Under the pieces are notes generated by a model, which was not told the origin of the DNA, made no database searches, and was given only the letters and a program-made list of their open reading frames with translations. Made by a program: the position numbers and the translations under genes. DNA of 46,071 nucleotides, from assembly GCA_017544935.1 (NCBI GenBank), contig JAFYDF010000001.1:1-46071 (forward strand), in the 5' to 3' direction. Below, piece after piece: positions 10,318 to 18,251 of this stretch (position 1 is the stretch's first letter; each line of letters starts with the position of its first letter). The stretch is from Clostridia bacterium. Lineage in GTDB: Bacteria; Bacillota; Clostridia; Christensenellales; Aristaeellaceae.

Positions 10318-10363
10318 TATTTTTCTTCTGTGATACGCAGAAAACAATCCCTGTAAATTGACA

Positions 10364-10388
10364 ATCGGGGGCCCATTAGGCCCCCGAT
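10364..10388 (+). ncRNA. Strong GC-rich hairpin between pgk and tpiA, without U-tract
   Basis: A perfect 10-bp stem (10364-10373 with 10379-10388, ATCGGGGGCC / GGCCCCCGAT) closes a 5-nt loop. No T-run follows, so it is not a standard terminator. Possible roles are an mRNA stability or processing element that sets pgk and tpiA levels apart, or a weak attenuator. The hairpin is seen; the role is inferred. Confidence 0.5.
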
Positions 10389-10439
10389 ACCCCTGCGCTA
10401 AATAAGAATGATCCGCTTTTGAAAGGAGCTATATATATT

Positions 10440-11186
10440 ATGCGTACCCCCATTATTGCCGGTAACTGGAAAATGAATAAGACCCCCGCCGAAGCAACCG
10501 AACTGATCCAGGCTCTTAAGCCCCTGGTGAAAGAAGCCAAGTGCACCGTCGTGGTATGCGTGCCCGCCTTGTGCGTTCATGCGGTCAAGCAGGCTGTGCG
10601 TGGAAGCAAGATTAAGGTCGGCGTACAGAATATGCACTGGGAGCCCAAGGGCGCCTATACCGGCGAACTTTCTGCCGATATGCTCAAGGCTTGTGGCGTA
10701 GATTATGCCATCATTGGCCACAGTGAACGCCGTCAGTACTTCGGTGAGACCGATGAGACCGTCAACAAGCGCGCCGTAGCCGCCATCCGTGCTGGCATCA
10801 CCCCTATCATTTGTGTAGGCGAGCGTAAGGAGCAGCGCGAAAACGGTTACACCGATGATCTGGTAGCCTACCAGACTCTGACCGCCCTGACCGGCATGAC
10901 TCCTGACGAGGTTAAGAAGGTCGTTATCGCCTATGAACCCGTATGGGCTATCGGCACTGGCCAGACTGCCACTGATGAGCAGGCGAACGAGACCATCGGA
11001 GTTATCCGCGCCGCTATCGCCCGCAAATATGGCAAGCGTGTTGCCGACCGTGTACGCATCCAGTACGGCGGCAGCATGAATCCCAAGAACGCCAGCGGTC
11101 TGATGGCCCAGCCCGAAATCGATGGCGGCCTGATCGGCGGCGCATCCCTCAAGGCTGAAGATTTCAGCAAAGTTGTAAATTTCTAA
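10440..11186 (+). CDS. tpiA: Triosephosphate isomerase
   Basis: Interconverts dihydroxyacetone phosphate and glyceraldehyde 3-phosphate. It is 248 residues, the normal length, from ATG 10440 after GAAAGGAG; an in-frame TTG at 10419 overlaps that ribosome site and is rejected. Signatures: IIAGNWKMNK (catalytic Lys), IIGHSERR (catalytic His), AYEPVWAIGTG (catalytic Glu, loop 6) and the phosphate-binding YGGSMNPKN. It lies downstream of pgk in the same operon, and 10 nt upstream of yhbY. Confidence 0.97.
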   Translation: MRTPIIAGNWKMNKTPAEATELIQALKPLVKEAKCTVVVCVPALCVHAVKQAVRGSKIKVGVQNMHWEPKGAYTGELSADMLKACGVDYAIIGHSERRQYFGETDETVNKRAVAAIRAGITPIICVGERKEQRENGYTDDLVAYQTLTALTGMTPDEVKKVVIAYEPVWAIGTGQTATDEQANETIGVIRAAIARKYGKRVADRVRIQYGGSMNPKNASGLMAQPEIDGGLIGGASLKAEDFSKVVNF

Positions 11187-11196
11187 GGAGATTCGA

Positions 11197-11487
11197 ATGG
11201 AATTGACCGGAAAGCAGCGTGCATCGCTGCGCAGTTTATGCAACACTCTACAGCCTGTGCTGTACATCGGCAAAGAGGGTGTGACCGACGCTACCGTAAA
11301 GGAAGCGTATGATGCACTGGAGGCACGCGAGTTGATCAAATGCTCCCTCAATGATACTGCACCTCTCTCCGCCCGCGAGGCATGCACCCTGCTGTGTGAG
11401 CGTCTGGGTGCGCAGCCCGTACAGTGCATAGGCCGAAAATTCGCTATCTACCGTCAAAACGAAAAGGAGCCGAAGATCATCCTGTGA
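11197..11487 (+). CDS. yhbY: YhbY-type CRS1/YhbY (CRM) RNA-binding protein
   Basis: A 96-residue protein filling one CRM domain. It has LTGKQRASLRSL at the start, the GKEG loop (GxxG-type RNA-binding loop), LxxRELIKCSLN, and a C-terminal IGRKFAIYRQ strand. Family members bind pre-50S ribosomal particles. It has an AAGGAG site and starts 10 nt after the tpiA stop, so it is probably the last gene of the glycolytic operon, ended by the hairpin at 11522-11550. Confidence 0.92.
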   Translation: MELTGKQRASLRSLCNTLQPVLYIGKEGVTDATVKEAYDALEARELIKCSLNDTAPLSAREACTLLCERLGAQPVQCIGRKFAIYRQNEKEPKIIL

Positions 11488-11521
11488 TTCCGCTCCACGC
11501 CAGTTGAAATATTAACTCAAT

Positions 11522-11553
11522 TAGGGGGAAGCCAATGCGGCTTCCCCCTATTT
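11522..11553 (+). terminator. Terminator after yhbY, possibly shared with the convergent acetyltransferase gene
   Basis: A perfect 12-bp stem (11522-11533 with 11539-11550; arms TAGGGGGAAGCC / GGCTTCCCCCTA, 5-nt loop) is followed by TTT. The U-tract is short but the stem is very strong. It sits between convergent genes. Confidence 0.7.
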
Positions 11554-11583
11554 CCCCCATTAATTCACGTTGCCTTTGCCTTA

Positions 11584-12093
11584 TCAGGCTCTCCAAATGC
11601 TTTGAACGATTTCCCGTTGGTTCCCTTGATACTGTCCCAAGCCAACATACTTAATCTCAAATCCGCATTTTTCCAGCACACGCCGCGAAGCTGCATTCTC
11701 GCGTAAGCAAATTCCACGGATTTCCCTGATTCCAAGACGTTCAGCCATGATCGGAAGAAAAGCACAGACTGCTTCTGCAGCAAATCCGTTGCCACGGAAC
11801 CGTTCACCGATCTGGTAACCGATTTCCCAGGTTTCATCTTCTAACTGTACCATCTGCACATAACCAATGCAGTGGTTATCTGTCTTTCTGATTACTGCAT
11901 ATACCAAGGGACCTTTCGGATCGCTGTATCTGGATATTAGAAAAGTAACAGCCTCCTGAGCTGCCTCCAGGGTTTCGAATACTTCATCCGGGACAAATCT
12001 TGCAGTATCACTGTCAAGCGAGTTCTCATGAATGTCTTGTGCCATTTCGATTGTAAGCTCAGTAATTACCAGCCGTTTTGTCTCGATTTTCAT
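11584..12093 (-). CDS. GNAT acetyltransferase, RimJ/RimL type
   Basis: A 169-residue single-domain protein. It opens with IETKRLVITELT, typical of the Acetyltransf_3 group that acetylates ribosomal-protein or other N-termini. The acetyl-CoA loop is GERFRGNGFAAEA, and the C-terminal part has NAASRRVLEKCGF, the usual Asn/Ser motif of this family. The ATG follows GGAGGAA. The substrate is not predictable. A likely promoter ~400 nt upstream (12497-12525) and a decayed reading frame suggest that a gene once stood between promoter and this gene. Confidence 0.85.
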   Translation of the reverse strand: MKIETKRLVITELTIEMAQDIHENSLDSDTARFVPDEVFETLEAAQEAVTFLISRYSDPKGPLVYAVIRKTDNHCIGYVQMVQLEDETWEIGYQIGERFRGNGFAAEAVCAFLPIMAERLGIREIRGICLRENAASRRVLEKCGFEIKYVGLGQYQGNQREIVQSIWRA

Positions 12094-12094
12094 T

Positions 12095-12323
12095 TTATTC
12101 CTCCATCAGGTTTTCCCTGGCTTTTTTACCATCTACAAGGATAGCTCCCTGTTTTACACATTTCGCTATTAAGCCGCAGTCAGGACCTGCCCTGGCATTC
12201 TTTTTTCGTATTATGTCTTATCAGGAAAAGAATGTCTCTGTTTTGTGTTTTATACCATCGGTCCCGCAACTCGACAGCTGATCATACCTGGTGCAATTTC
12301 AACACAAATTTTGTTTCGGTCAT
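12095..12323 (-). pseudogene. Possible remnant of a small gene upstream of the acetyltransferase
   Basis: On the minus strand, an ATG at 12323 (after AGAAAGGATG) begins MTETKFVLKLHQV, then meets a stop at 12284-12282. The same frame continues as AVELRDRWYKTQNRDILFLI. Shifting frame near 12215 gives a protein-like tail ending GAILVDGKKARENLMEE, with its stop one base before the acetyltransferase ATG. One stop plus one frameshift would restore about 75 residues. The family is not recognised. It may be chance. Confidence 0.3.
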
Positions 12324-12496
12324 TGTCCCGCATCCTTTCTGCACAGTGTTAGATTATCTGTTCCGTAGTCAAGTATGCTTCACATATATTGCGATTTCGT
12401 TTGCGATATTGTCTTTCATGAGCATTCAAATGCCTTTCCTTTTTTCACCAAAAACGCTCAGGCATTTATGCTGGAAACGCGCATGCACCAACGATT

Positions 12497-12525
12497 ATCA
12501 TGCCACATCACCCAGTGTCAGTCAA
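12497..12525 (-). promoter_or_regulatory. Leftward sigma-A promoter toward the acetyltransferase
   Basis: On the minus strand: TTGACT (12525-12520), 17-bp spacer, TGG-extended CATGAT -10 (12502-12497). It would give a leader of about 400 nt. Confidence 0.5.
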
Positions 12526-12591
12526 GCAGAAAAGTCATTGTAATTACTTGAGTTTTTACAATTCCTGACCGTTTAGACCAGCCTCCTGTCC

Positions 12592-12619
12592 TTGACAGCA
12601 CGAGGCAGATGGATATAAT
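12592..12619 (+). promoter_or_regulatory. Consensus sigma-A promoter of the VanW-TetR operon
   Basis: Perfect TTGACA (12592-12597), 16-bp spacer, perfect TATAAT (12614-12619). This is one of the strongest promoters in the window; the predicted leader is ~40 nt. Confidence 0.85.
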
Positions 12620-12664
12620 AAAAGCATACCAAAGTTTACTTTTTCAAGGGAAAGGAGGGGACAT

Positions 12665-14398
12665 ATGCAGCCCACACAGCCGCGGCACCGCCGCTCACAG
12701 CAGCAGACTTATCGTCCGCAGTATCCGGATGATGCTCCGCGTGCGCAGTATCCAGATTACGGGCAATATCCGCCTGCCGGAACGCAGAACGGCGGACCAC
12801 AAATACCGCCACAGCAGCAGTATGTTCCCCCCTATCAACAGCAGCCACAGCGTACTCCTTACTTTCAGCAGAGCACAGTATCCTATGACTCGTCATATGA
12901 CGATGAGCCCATTCAGCGCAGACGCCATCGGCCATGGCTGTGGTTGCTGATCCTAGCAGTCTGTGCTGCCGTGCTGGTAATCGGAATCTTTTCCGTCACC
13001 TCCTATTACAATGCGCATTATCCCGCATTCCGTACACGCGTGAACCAGCTAAATACCAACACCTTCATGAACGGTGTTCACATTGATGGTGTACATATTG
13101 GCGGTCTGACCATGGATGAAGCGAAGCGTATCCTCCAGCAGACCACTATCAGAGAAGACCAGCAGTACGCACTGAATGTGACCATTGACGGCAAAACATG
13201 GCGGATCACTCAGGCTGAACTTCCATTGCAGCGTGACCTGGATGCTGTATTGGAAGAAGCGTATTCAATTGGTCGTCAGGGTTCGCTTTCAGCACAGCAA
13301 AGCGGATTGACACCTTTTGAATACCGCAGTCGTACAGTCAGCTATTACAGTGAAAACGGTGCCTTTCTCACTACAAGCGTTACCTATGACAAAGGCACGG
13401 TCCGGTCATTGGCTGATACCCTGGCTGGCCTTATCAGCACTCCTGCACAAGACGCTGTCGTAGCCAGTTTTGACTTTAGCAGTCGTTCATTCCAATTCAC
13501 CAATGAACAGGTAGGCCGCGGCCTTAAGAGTGACACGATTTATAATGCAATCATACAGGCCATGGATGGCAACTGGTACAAGGATGGCCGTTCCGTGGTC
13601 CTTCAAAGCGACGTACTGCAGCCCAATGTTACCCGCGCCATGCTTCAGCAGAGCTTCGGCCGCATCTCCAGCTATACCACCACTACACTGGCCGGCTATA
13701 ACCGCAACAAGAACATCGAGCTTGCATGTGCTGCCGTAACAGGTACAGTCGTTGAAAGCGGCAAAACATTCTCCTTTAATGAAACAGTAGGACGCCGCAC
13801 CGTGGACAAGGGATACCTGCCGGCTGGCGCTATTGCTCAGGGACAAAGCATCGAAGAAACCGGCGGTGGCGTATGCCAAGTCAGCAGCACGATGTTCAAT
13901 GCTGCAGTTATGGCCAATATGCAAATCGTCGCTTCCAGTGCACATGCCTGGCCAAGTGCCTATGTAGAACCTGGTCGTGACGCTACAGTAGACTGGCAGA
14001 ATTTCCAGAATCTGAACCAGAGTCTTGACTTCAAATTTAAAAATACCTCTGATTATCCAATCTTTATTGTAGCCTATATCACCGGCAGCAATTTCCGCCA
14101 GGCCTGCAAGTGCACGGTTGAATTCTACGGCGTTGCACTTGCTGACGGCATCACCATTGGCATGGAAACGCAGCTGGTCCGTACCACTCCCCTTCCCAGT
14201 TCTGCACCGCCCGAGTATGCGCAGGCAGATGCCGAGCATCCGTCCGGCACCTGGGAAATCGTGCGTCAGGGACGTGAAGGTTATGTATATGAGACCTACC
14301 GCGTGTTTTATCAGTATGGCAACATTGTGCGTCGTGAACTTCTGCGCACATCGAATTATAAGGCGTATTCCGAGCTGATCCGCTACTACAGCGACTGA
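12665..14398 (+). CDS. VanW-family membrane-anchored wall protein with PG_binding_4-like region
   Basis: A 577-residue protein: a cytoplasmic Gln/Pro/Tyr-rich low-complexity tail (~1-85), one transmembrane helix (~94-116) after RRRHRPWLW, an extracellular YoaR/PG_binding_4-like region (~135-330), and a VanW domain (~350-490). VanW hallmarks are FSFNETVGRRT, GYLPAG, ETGGGVCQVSSTMFNAA and a central His in SAHAWPSAYV. The start has a strong GGAGGGG site. VanW proteins occur in vancomycin-resistance clusters and widely in Firmicutes, but their biochemical role is not settled. A TetR gene follows after 16 nt, probably in the same transcript. No vanHAX genes are present, so resistance is not implied. 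Confidence 0.9.
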   Translation: MQPTQPRHRRSQQQTYRPQYPDDAPRAQYPDYGQYPPAGTQNGGPQIPPQQQYVPPYQQQPQRTPYFQQSTVSYDSSYDDEPIQRRRHRPWLWLLILAVCAAVLVIGIFSVTSYYNAHYPAFRTRVNQLNTNTFMNGVHIDGVHIGGLTMDEAKRILQQTTIREDQQYALNVTIDGKTWRITQAELPLQRDLDAVLEEAYSIGRQGSLSAQQSGLTPFEYRSRTVSYYSENGAFLTTSVTYDKGTVRSLADTLAGLISTPAQDAVVASFDFSSRSFQFTNEQVGRGLKSDTIYNAIIQAMDGNWYKDGRSVVLQSDVLQPNVTRAMLQQSFGRISSYTTTTLAGYNRNKNIELACAAVTGTVVESGKTFSFNETVGRRTVDKGYLPAGAIAQGQSIEETGGGVCQVSSTMFNAAVMANMQIVASSAHAWPSAYVEPGRDATVDWQNFQNLNQSLDFKFKNTSDYPIFIVAYITGSNFRQACKCTVEFYGVALADGITIGMETQLVRTTPLPSSAPPEYAQADAEHPSGTWEIVRQGREGYVYETYRVFYQYGNIVRRELLRTSNYKAYSELIRYYSD

Positions 14399-14414
14399 TG
14401 AAGGAGGCATTCCC

Positions 14415-15098
14415 ATGCGCAAGGGCGAGGTACGCAGGCAGGCCATTATTGATGCCGCCGACAGGCTTTTCTGCCGAAACGGTTATGCCGAAACCACGGT
14501 AGAGGACATTCTTGCAGCACTTGGCTGCAGTAAAGGCAGCTTCTATCATTACTTTGACAGCAAGCTGGCTGTGCTTCAAGCTATCTGTGAGGACAAAGCC
14601 TCCCGCAGTTTTGCTGTCTACCAACAGACACGTGTTACCAGCACGCGTGAAAAGCTGAACACTCTGCTCTATTATGCTCAGCCCTTTCGCCCGGAAGAAG
14701 AGGAATGGCTGGAACTCATTCTGCGTTTGCGCAGACGTGGTGAAGCCCTCATGCTCGACGGTGCTCTACGCCAACGCCAACGGGCATTGTTTAAGCCTGA
14801 ACTGCAGAATCTGCTGATGATTCTTAATGAGACCGGCGCCGCTCACATTGCACGCCCGCGCCTTGACGATGTTGTTTTTGAGGCATTTACCGCGTTTTAC
14901 GATGAGTTGTGTGAAACCATAATCACCTGTTCACAGCAAGGCAGAAGTGTCGCGCACGATGTTACAGCAGTCGTTGAAGCTGCCCGTTTCATGTGGGAAC
15001 GTGTGTTGGACATGGCTTACGGAAGTATGGAGCTGGTAAAGCTTGACGAAATAATTCCTGTCCTTGAACGCATTGCCGTACGCCTGCGCAATGCCTAA
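14415..15098 (+). CDS. TetR/AcrR-family transcriptional regulator
   Basis: A 227-residue protein with an N-terminal TetR helix-turn-helix: RRQAIIDAADRLFCRNGYAETTVEDILAALGCSKGSFYHYF, quoted here in parts as IIDAADRLF, TTVEDILAALGCSKG and FYHYFDSK, residues ~8-52. The rest is the variable helical ligand-binding/dimer domain. The ATG follows AAGGAGG. It lies 16 nt after the VanW gene, suggesting autoregulation or a partner role. The ligand is unknown. The sequence is followed by the hairpin at 15125-15152. Confidence 0.9.
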   Translation: MRKGEVRRQAIIDAADRLFCRNGYAETTVEDILAALGCSKGSFYHYFDSKLAVLQAICEDKASRSFAVYQQTRVTSTREKLNTLLYYAQPFRPEEEEWLELILRLRRRGEALMLDGALRQRQRALFKPELQNLLMILNETGAAHIARPRLDDVVFEAFTAFYDELCETIITCSQQGRSVAHDVTAVVEAARFMWERVLDMAYGSMELVKLDEIIPVLERIAVRLRNA

Positions 15099-15124
15099 AT
15101 CCAACCGTTTCCCATGTAATACAT

Positions 15125-15167
15125 CGGCGCATTCCGTATATGGAATGCGCCGTTCGTATTATTTTTT
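15125..15167 (+). terminator. Terminator after the TetR gene
   Basis: A perfect 11-bp stem (15125-15135 with 15142-15152, CGGCGCATTCC / GGAATGCGCCG, 6-nt loop). TTTTTT comes at 15162-15167, after a 9-nt gap, so it is not fully canonical. It overlaps the 3' end of the convergent gene. Confidence 0.6.
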
Positions 15168-16319
15168 GTCCTGTTTTTCCAGTTCACTGCTATCCGGCTT
15201 CTTTCCTACACGAATCAGTGTTGTCAGTCGGTCCTCAAGCTCTTTCAGAGGGTCTTCCGGTAATGCCTTTTTCAATGACTGATAAAGAATCCGCAGGGAA
15301 GACATCGTCTCTTTCTTTGTATCATCGTCCTGGGCCAGTATTGCTTTGAGCGCTGCCATTTTTCCGTGATCCCGTACATCGCGAAACGTTTCGGCTTCGC
15401 TTGCCTGCAAGGCCGCAAAAAGTCCGTTGAATACCCGCTCACGCTGTTCTAATGTCATGCCTGCCAGCCATTCGCGCAGTGTTTGGTCAATCAGCTGACT
15501 CCCGCCGGATACATTTTCCAGTTCATGAAAGCCACCACGACGAATTTCCCACAGGTATACATTATGCTGAGCAATGCCTGTACCGCGGCTCTCCACTACG
15601 GTATAATCCTCTTCATGTTCCAGCAAAAGACCGATCACAGACGCCCGTGGCACATATGTGCGCACCCGGTCGATTACGCGATGAAATGCCTCGCGTTCTG
15701 TCACTGCCTGTTGGAAGCCTGGGCCATCGAAGCTGCGTACGGCAGCAATGCGCTCCTGTACGTCAGGCTCACAGAACGCGGCTGCATATACTGCCAGATT
15801 ACCTCCCTTACTGTGACCGCATAAGCGCAATACGCCGGGTAATGCTGCAGCACGGTTCAAATATTCTACAGCATGCAGCTGAGCAGGTACTGCGTCTGCA
15901 AAGGACATATTAAAGTCCTCTTTCCATCCCACCAACGTGCCGTCGGTGCCGCGGAAAGCCACGCACAATCCCAGCGGCAGGCGGATCGTTAATGCCGCAA
16001 ACTGCTCTTCATTTTCCTTGTCATATTCTGTCTCGTAGCCGCAAAGCGCCAGTCCTTGATACCTTGGCGCGTCAAGCAGCTTTTCAAGAAGCCTCTTGTC
16101 TTCCAACGTGCGGAAATTGACGAACGAAGACTGTGCTTTTGCGAGCAGTTGGCGTGCTGCATCCGGCAGCAGCTTCTCGTGATCAAAGCCGGTTGGAACA
16201 ACACCCTCAAAAGGCATATAGGAAAGGCGCGCAAACAACAGTGCATCCACATCACACAGCGGTACAGCAGTAAGTGGTAAATCCCCACGCCATTCAATAT
16301 AATCAAAAAGGTCAGTCAC
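15159..16319 (-). CDS. Mbeg1-like DUF2974 protein, lipase class 3-like alpha/beta hydrolase
   Basis: 386 residues starting at GTG 16319 after AGGAGGGG. The opening FDYIEWRGDLPL and the block ALLFARLSYMPFEG are typical of DUF2974. The hydrolase core has VAFRGTDGTLVGWKEDF and the nucleophile elbow LCGHSKGGNLAVY. A charged helical tail follows. No signal peptide or membrane helix is seen, so it should be cytosolic. The substrate is unknown; an esterase or lipase activity follows from the family. It is monocistronic and divergent from the two-component system. Confidence 0.88.
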   Translation of the reverse strand: MTDLFDYIEWRGDLPLTAVPLCDVDALLFARLSYMPFEGVVPTGFDHEKLLPDAARQLLAKAQSSFVNFRTLEDKRLLEKLLDAPRYQGLALCGYETEYDKENEEQFAALTIRLPLGLCVAFRGTDGTLVGWKEDFNMSFADAVPAQLHAVEYLNRAAALPGVLRLCGHSKGGNLAVYAAAFCEPDVQERIAAVRSFDGPGFQQAVTEREAFHRVIDRVRTYVPRASVIGLLLEHEEDYTVVESRGTGIAQHNVYLWEIRRGGFHELENVSGGSQLIDQTLREWLAGMTLEQRERVFNGLFAALQASEAETFRDVRDHGKMAALKAILAQDDDTKKETMSSLRILYQSLKKALPEDPLKELEDRLTTLIRVGKKPDSSELEKQDKK

Positions 16320-16350
16320 AAAACCCCTCCTGAATTAGATGGTACGGTAT

Positions 16351-16359
16351 ATTATAGCA
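16351..16359 (-). promoter_or_regulatory. Extended -10 promoter of the DUF2974 gene
   Basis: On the minus strand TGCTATAAT (16359-16351) is a perfect TGn-extended -10; no good -35 is visible. Confidence 0.6.
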
Positions 16360-16398
16360 CAGCCTGTAACTATGTTGATGTGCATTTGATGAATTCCA

Positions 16399-16407
16399 TG
16401 GTATAAT
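16399..16407 (+). promoter_or_regulatory. Extended -10 promoter of the two-component system
   Basis: TGGTATAAT (16399-16407) is a perfect TGn-extended -10, 34 nt before the response-regulator ATG; no -35 is obvious at 17 bp. Confidence 0.65.
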
Positions 16408-16440
16408 AGCGCATCACCTGCTGAGAAAGGGCGTGAAGCC

Positions 16441-17115
16441 ATGTTCCGCATTCTGATCGTCGAAGATGATAATGAACTGCGTCAGTTGTTCCGCCGTGTG
16501 CTGGAGAAAAACGGCTACGAGACCTTCGAAGCCGATAACGGTCAGGAAGCTCTTGATGTACTGGACGCACAATTTATTGACCTTATCGTATCAGACATCA
16601 TGATGCCGGTTATGGATGGATATGAGCTGGTCCGCTCGCTACGTGAGGCAGGCATTAGTATTCCTGTCTTGATGATCACTGCAAAGGACGCATTTGACGA
16701 CATGCGCCGCGGTTTTCTGTCAGGTACGGATGATTACATGGTCAAGCCTGTCAATGTCAATGAGATGGTACTTCGTGTAGGTGCGCTGCTGCGCCGTGCG
16801 CAGATGATCTCCGAACGTCGGGAAACGCTGGGCGGAGCTGTCCTGACTTATGATACCCTAACTGTTTCACAGAATGGCACAGACACCGTACTCCCGCAGA
16901 AAGAATTCCTGCTGCTGTACAAGCTGGCCGCAGCCCCCGGCCGTATCTTTACGCGCCAGCAGATCATGGATGATATCTGGGGTCTTGACAGCGAGACCGA
17001 TCCCCACACCGTGGATGTACACATCGGCCGTCTGCGCGATCGTTTCCGTGACAATCCTGACTTTGATATTGTTACCATGCGTGGACTGGGTTATAAGGTG
17101 GTGAAAAAAACATGA
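16441..17115 (+). CDS. OmpR/PhoB-family response regulator
   Basis: 224 residues. The receiver domain (~1-120) has acidic ED at 8-9, phospho-acceptor D52 in IVSDIMMP, T80 in MITAKD and K102 in MVKPV. The winged-helix DNA-binding domain (~130-222) has LPQKEFLLLYKLA, FTRQQIMDDIWG, VDVHIGRLRDRF and TMRGLGYKVVK. The last four bases overlap the kinase start (ATGA), so the pair is translationally coupled. Its target genes are not known; no binding site was identified. Confidence 0.95.
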   Translation: MFRILIVEDDNELRQLFRRVLEKNGYETFEADNGQEALDVLDAQFIDLIVSDIMMPVMDGYELVRSLREAGISIPVLMITAKDAFDDMRRGFLSGTDDYMVKPVNVNEMVLRVGALLRRAQMISERRETLGGAVLTYDTLTVSQNGTDTVLPQKEFLLLYKLAAAPGRIFTRQQIMDDIWGLDSETDPHTVDVHIGRLRDRFRDNPDFDIVTMRGLGYKVVKKT

Positions 17116-18149
17116 AAGTAAAAACGCCTGATACAGAAATCCGCAGCGATAACCTGCGGCTGTATTTTATCCTGTGGATTTTTGTGCTGATCTCTTTGTC
17201 TGTAGGCCTGGCATCCCTGCTGACCCTGCTCATTGAATGGTTAATCAAATCCCGCGTTGTTGTCCCAAGTATCGTTTGGATGATCCTGCTCTCTATTGCC
17301 CTTGGCCTGGCACTCAGTGCCACGTTGAGCAGCCTGCTGATCTCCCCTGTACTGCGTCTCAGCCGCGCCATGCAGCAGGTAGCAGAAGGCGATTTCACCG
17401 TGCGTCTGGGCGATGCCGGACACTTCGGTGAAATGCGTCAGAGCTACCGTAATTTTAACACCATGGTCTCAGCTCTGAGTGCAACTGAAACTCTGCAAAG
17501 CAACTTCGTCTCCAATGTATCACACGAGTTCAGAACGCCTATCACCGCTATTGAAGGCTATGCCATGCTCATGCAGGACGCAGATCCAGCACACCAGAAG
17601 GAATATGCCGAAAAGATCCTGTACAGTACAAGACGCCTGGGTGACCTCGTCAATAACATCTTACTGCTGTCAAAAGTGGAAAACCAGACGATTCCTACCG
17701 AAAAAACTCCTTATCGGCTGGATGAACAACTGCGACATGCCTTACTGCTGTTGGAACGCAAATGGACAGAGAAGGAACTGGAACTGGATCTGGACCTAGC
17801 TCCTGTCACCTATACCGGCAACGAATCGTTGATGCTTCATGTATGGACAAATCTCATTGACAACGCGATTAAGTTCAATGAAAAGGGCGGCCTCCTCCGC
17901 CTATCCCTCACAGAGGAGAATAACTGCGCACTGATCAAAGTGGCTGACAGTGGCGCAGGAATGACCGAAGAAGAAATATCCCATATTTTTGACCGCTTTT
18001 ATCAGGCTGATGGCTCGCATCGCAGTGAAGGCAACGGCTTGGGTCTGGCTCTGACACAGCGTATTGTCTCTCTATCCGGTGGTGAGATCTCCGTAGAGAG
18101 TACTCCTGGGCACGGAAGCTGTTTTACTGTTTCGCTTCCGGAAAGCTGA
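17112..18149 (+). CDS. Sensor histidine kinase with a minimal extracellular loop
   Basis: 345 residues. Two membrane helices (~17-44 and ~52-77) are separated by only about eight residues, so there is no extracytoplasmic sensor domain. HAMP (~78-125) is followed by the HisKA H-box SNVSHEFRTP (H138), then an HATPase domain with N-box NLIDNAIKFN, G1 VADSGAGM, F-box IFDRFYQAD and G2 GNGLGLAL. This is the layout of intramembrane-sensing kinases of Firmicutes, which often report envelope stress and commonly work with a membrane partner. No Bce-type transporter is adjacent. The signal is unknown. Confidence 0.93.
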   Translation: MKVKTPDTEIRSDNLRLYFILWIFVLISLSVGLASLLTLLIEWLIKSRVVVPSIVWMILLSIALGLALSATLSSLLISPVLRLSRAMQQVAEGDFTVRLGDAGHFGEMRQSYRNFNTMVSALSATETLQSNFVSNVSHEFRTPITAIEGYAMLMQDADPAHQKEYAEKILYSTRRLGDLVNNILLLSKVENQTIPTEKTPYRLDEQLRHALLLLERKWTEKELELDLDLAPVTYTGNESLMLHVWTNLIDNAIKFNEKGGLLRLSLTEENNCALIKVADSGAGMTEEEISHIFDRFYQADGSHRSEGNGLGLALTQRIVSLSGGEISVESTPGHGSCFTVSLPES

Positions 18150-18209
18150 TACATCGGCCAGCATTCTGGCTAGTCTTGCTCCAATGCCTGTCGTCCTCCA
18201 AAACAAATC

Positions 18210-18251
18210 CGTCCGTTTCCAAAGCACACTGGAAACGGACGATTTTCTTTT
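18210..18251 (+). terminator. Rho-independent terminator of the two-component operon
   Basis: GTCCGTTTCC / GGAAACGGAC arms (18211-18220 with 18231-18240) plus flanking pairs form an 11-12-bp stem, followed by ATTTTCTTTT. The tail overlaps the stop codon of the convergent nitroreductase. Confidence 0.8.

Larger units (their letters stand above)
12094..12664. other. 571-bp intergenic region without an intact gene
   Basis: Between the acetyltransferase (-) and the VanW gene (+). It holds the possible gene remnant (12095-12323), a leftward promoter (12497-12525) and the rightward VanW promoter (12592-12619). Short plus-strand frames here have unprotein-like composition and no good ribosome site. 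Nothing else was recognised. Confidence 0.6.

Noticed and set aside
9382..10347. 321-codon open frame on the minus strand inside pgk
   Set aside because: It is an antisense shadow of a strongly coding gene with biased codon use, and it has no ribosome site or promoter.
10398..11429. 343-codon minus-strand frame across tpiA and yhbY
   Set aside because: Antisense shadow of two certain genes; composition is not protein-like.
13487..14446. 319-codon minus-strand frame inside the VanW gene
   Set aside because: Antisense to the VanW domain, no ribosome site, no recognisable motif.
12665..15098. Vancomycin-resistance cluster because of VanW
   Set aside because: No vanHAX, vanY or vanRS genes are adjacent, and VanW-domain proteins are widespread in sensitive Firmicutes.
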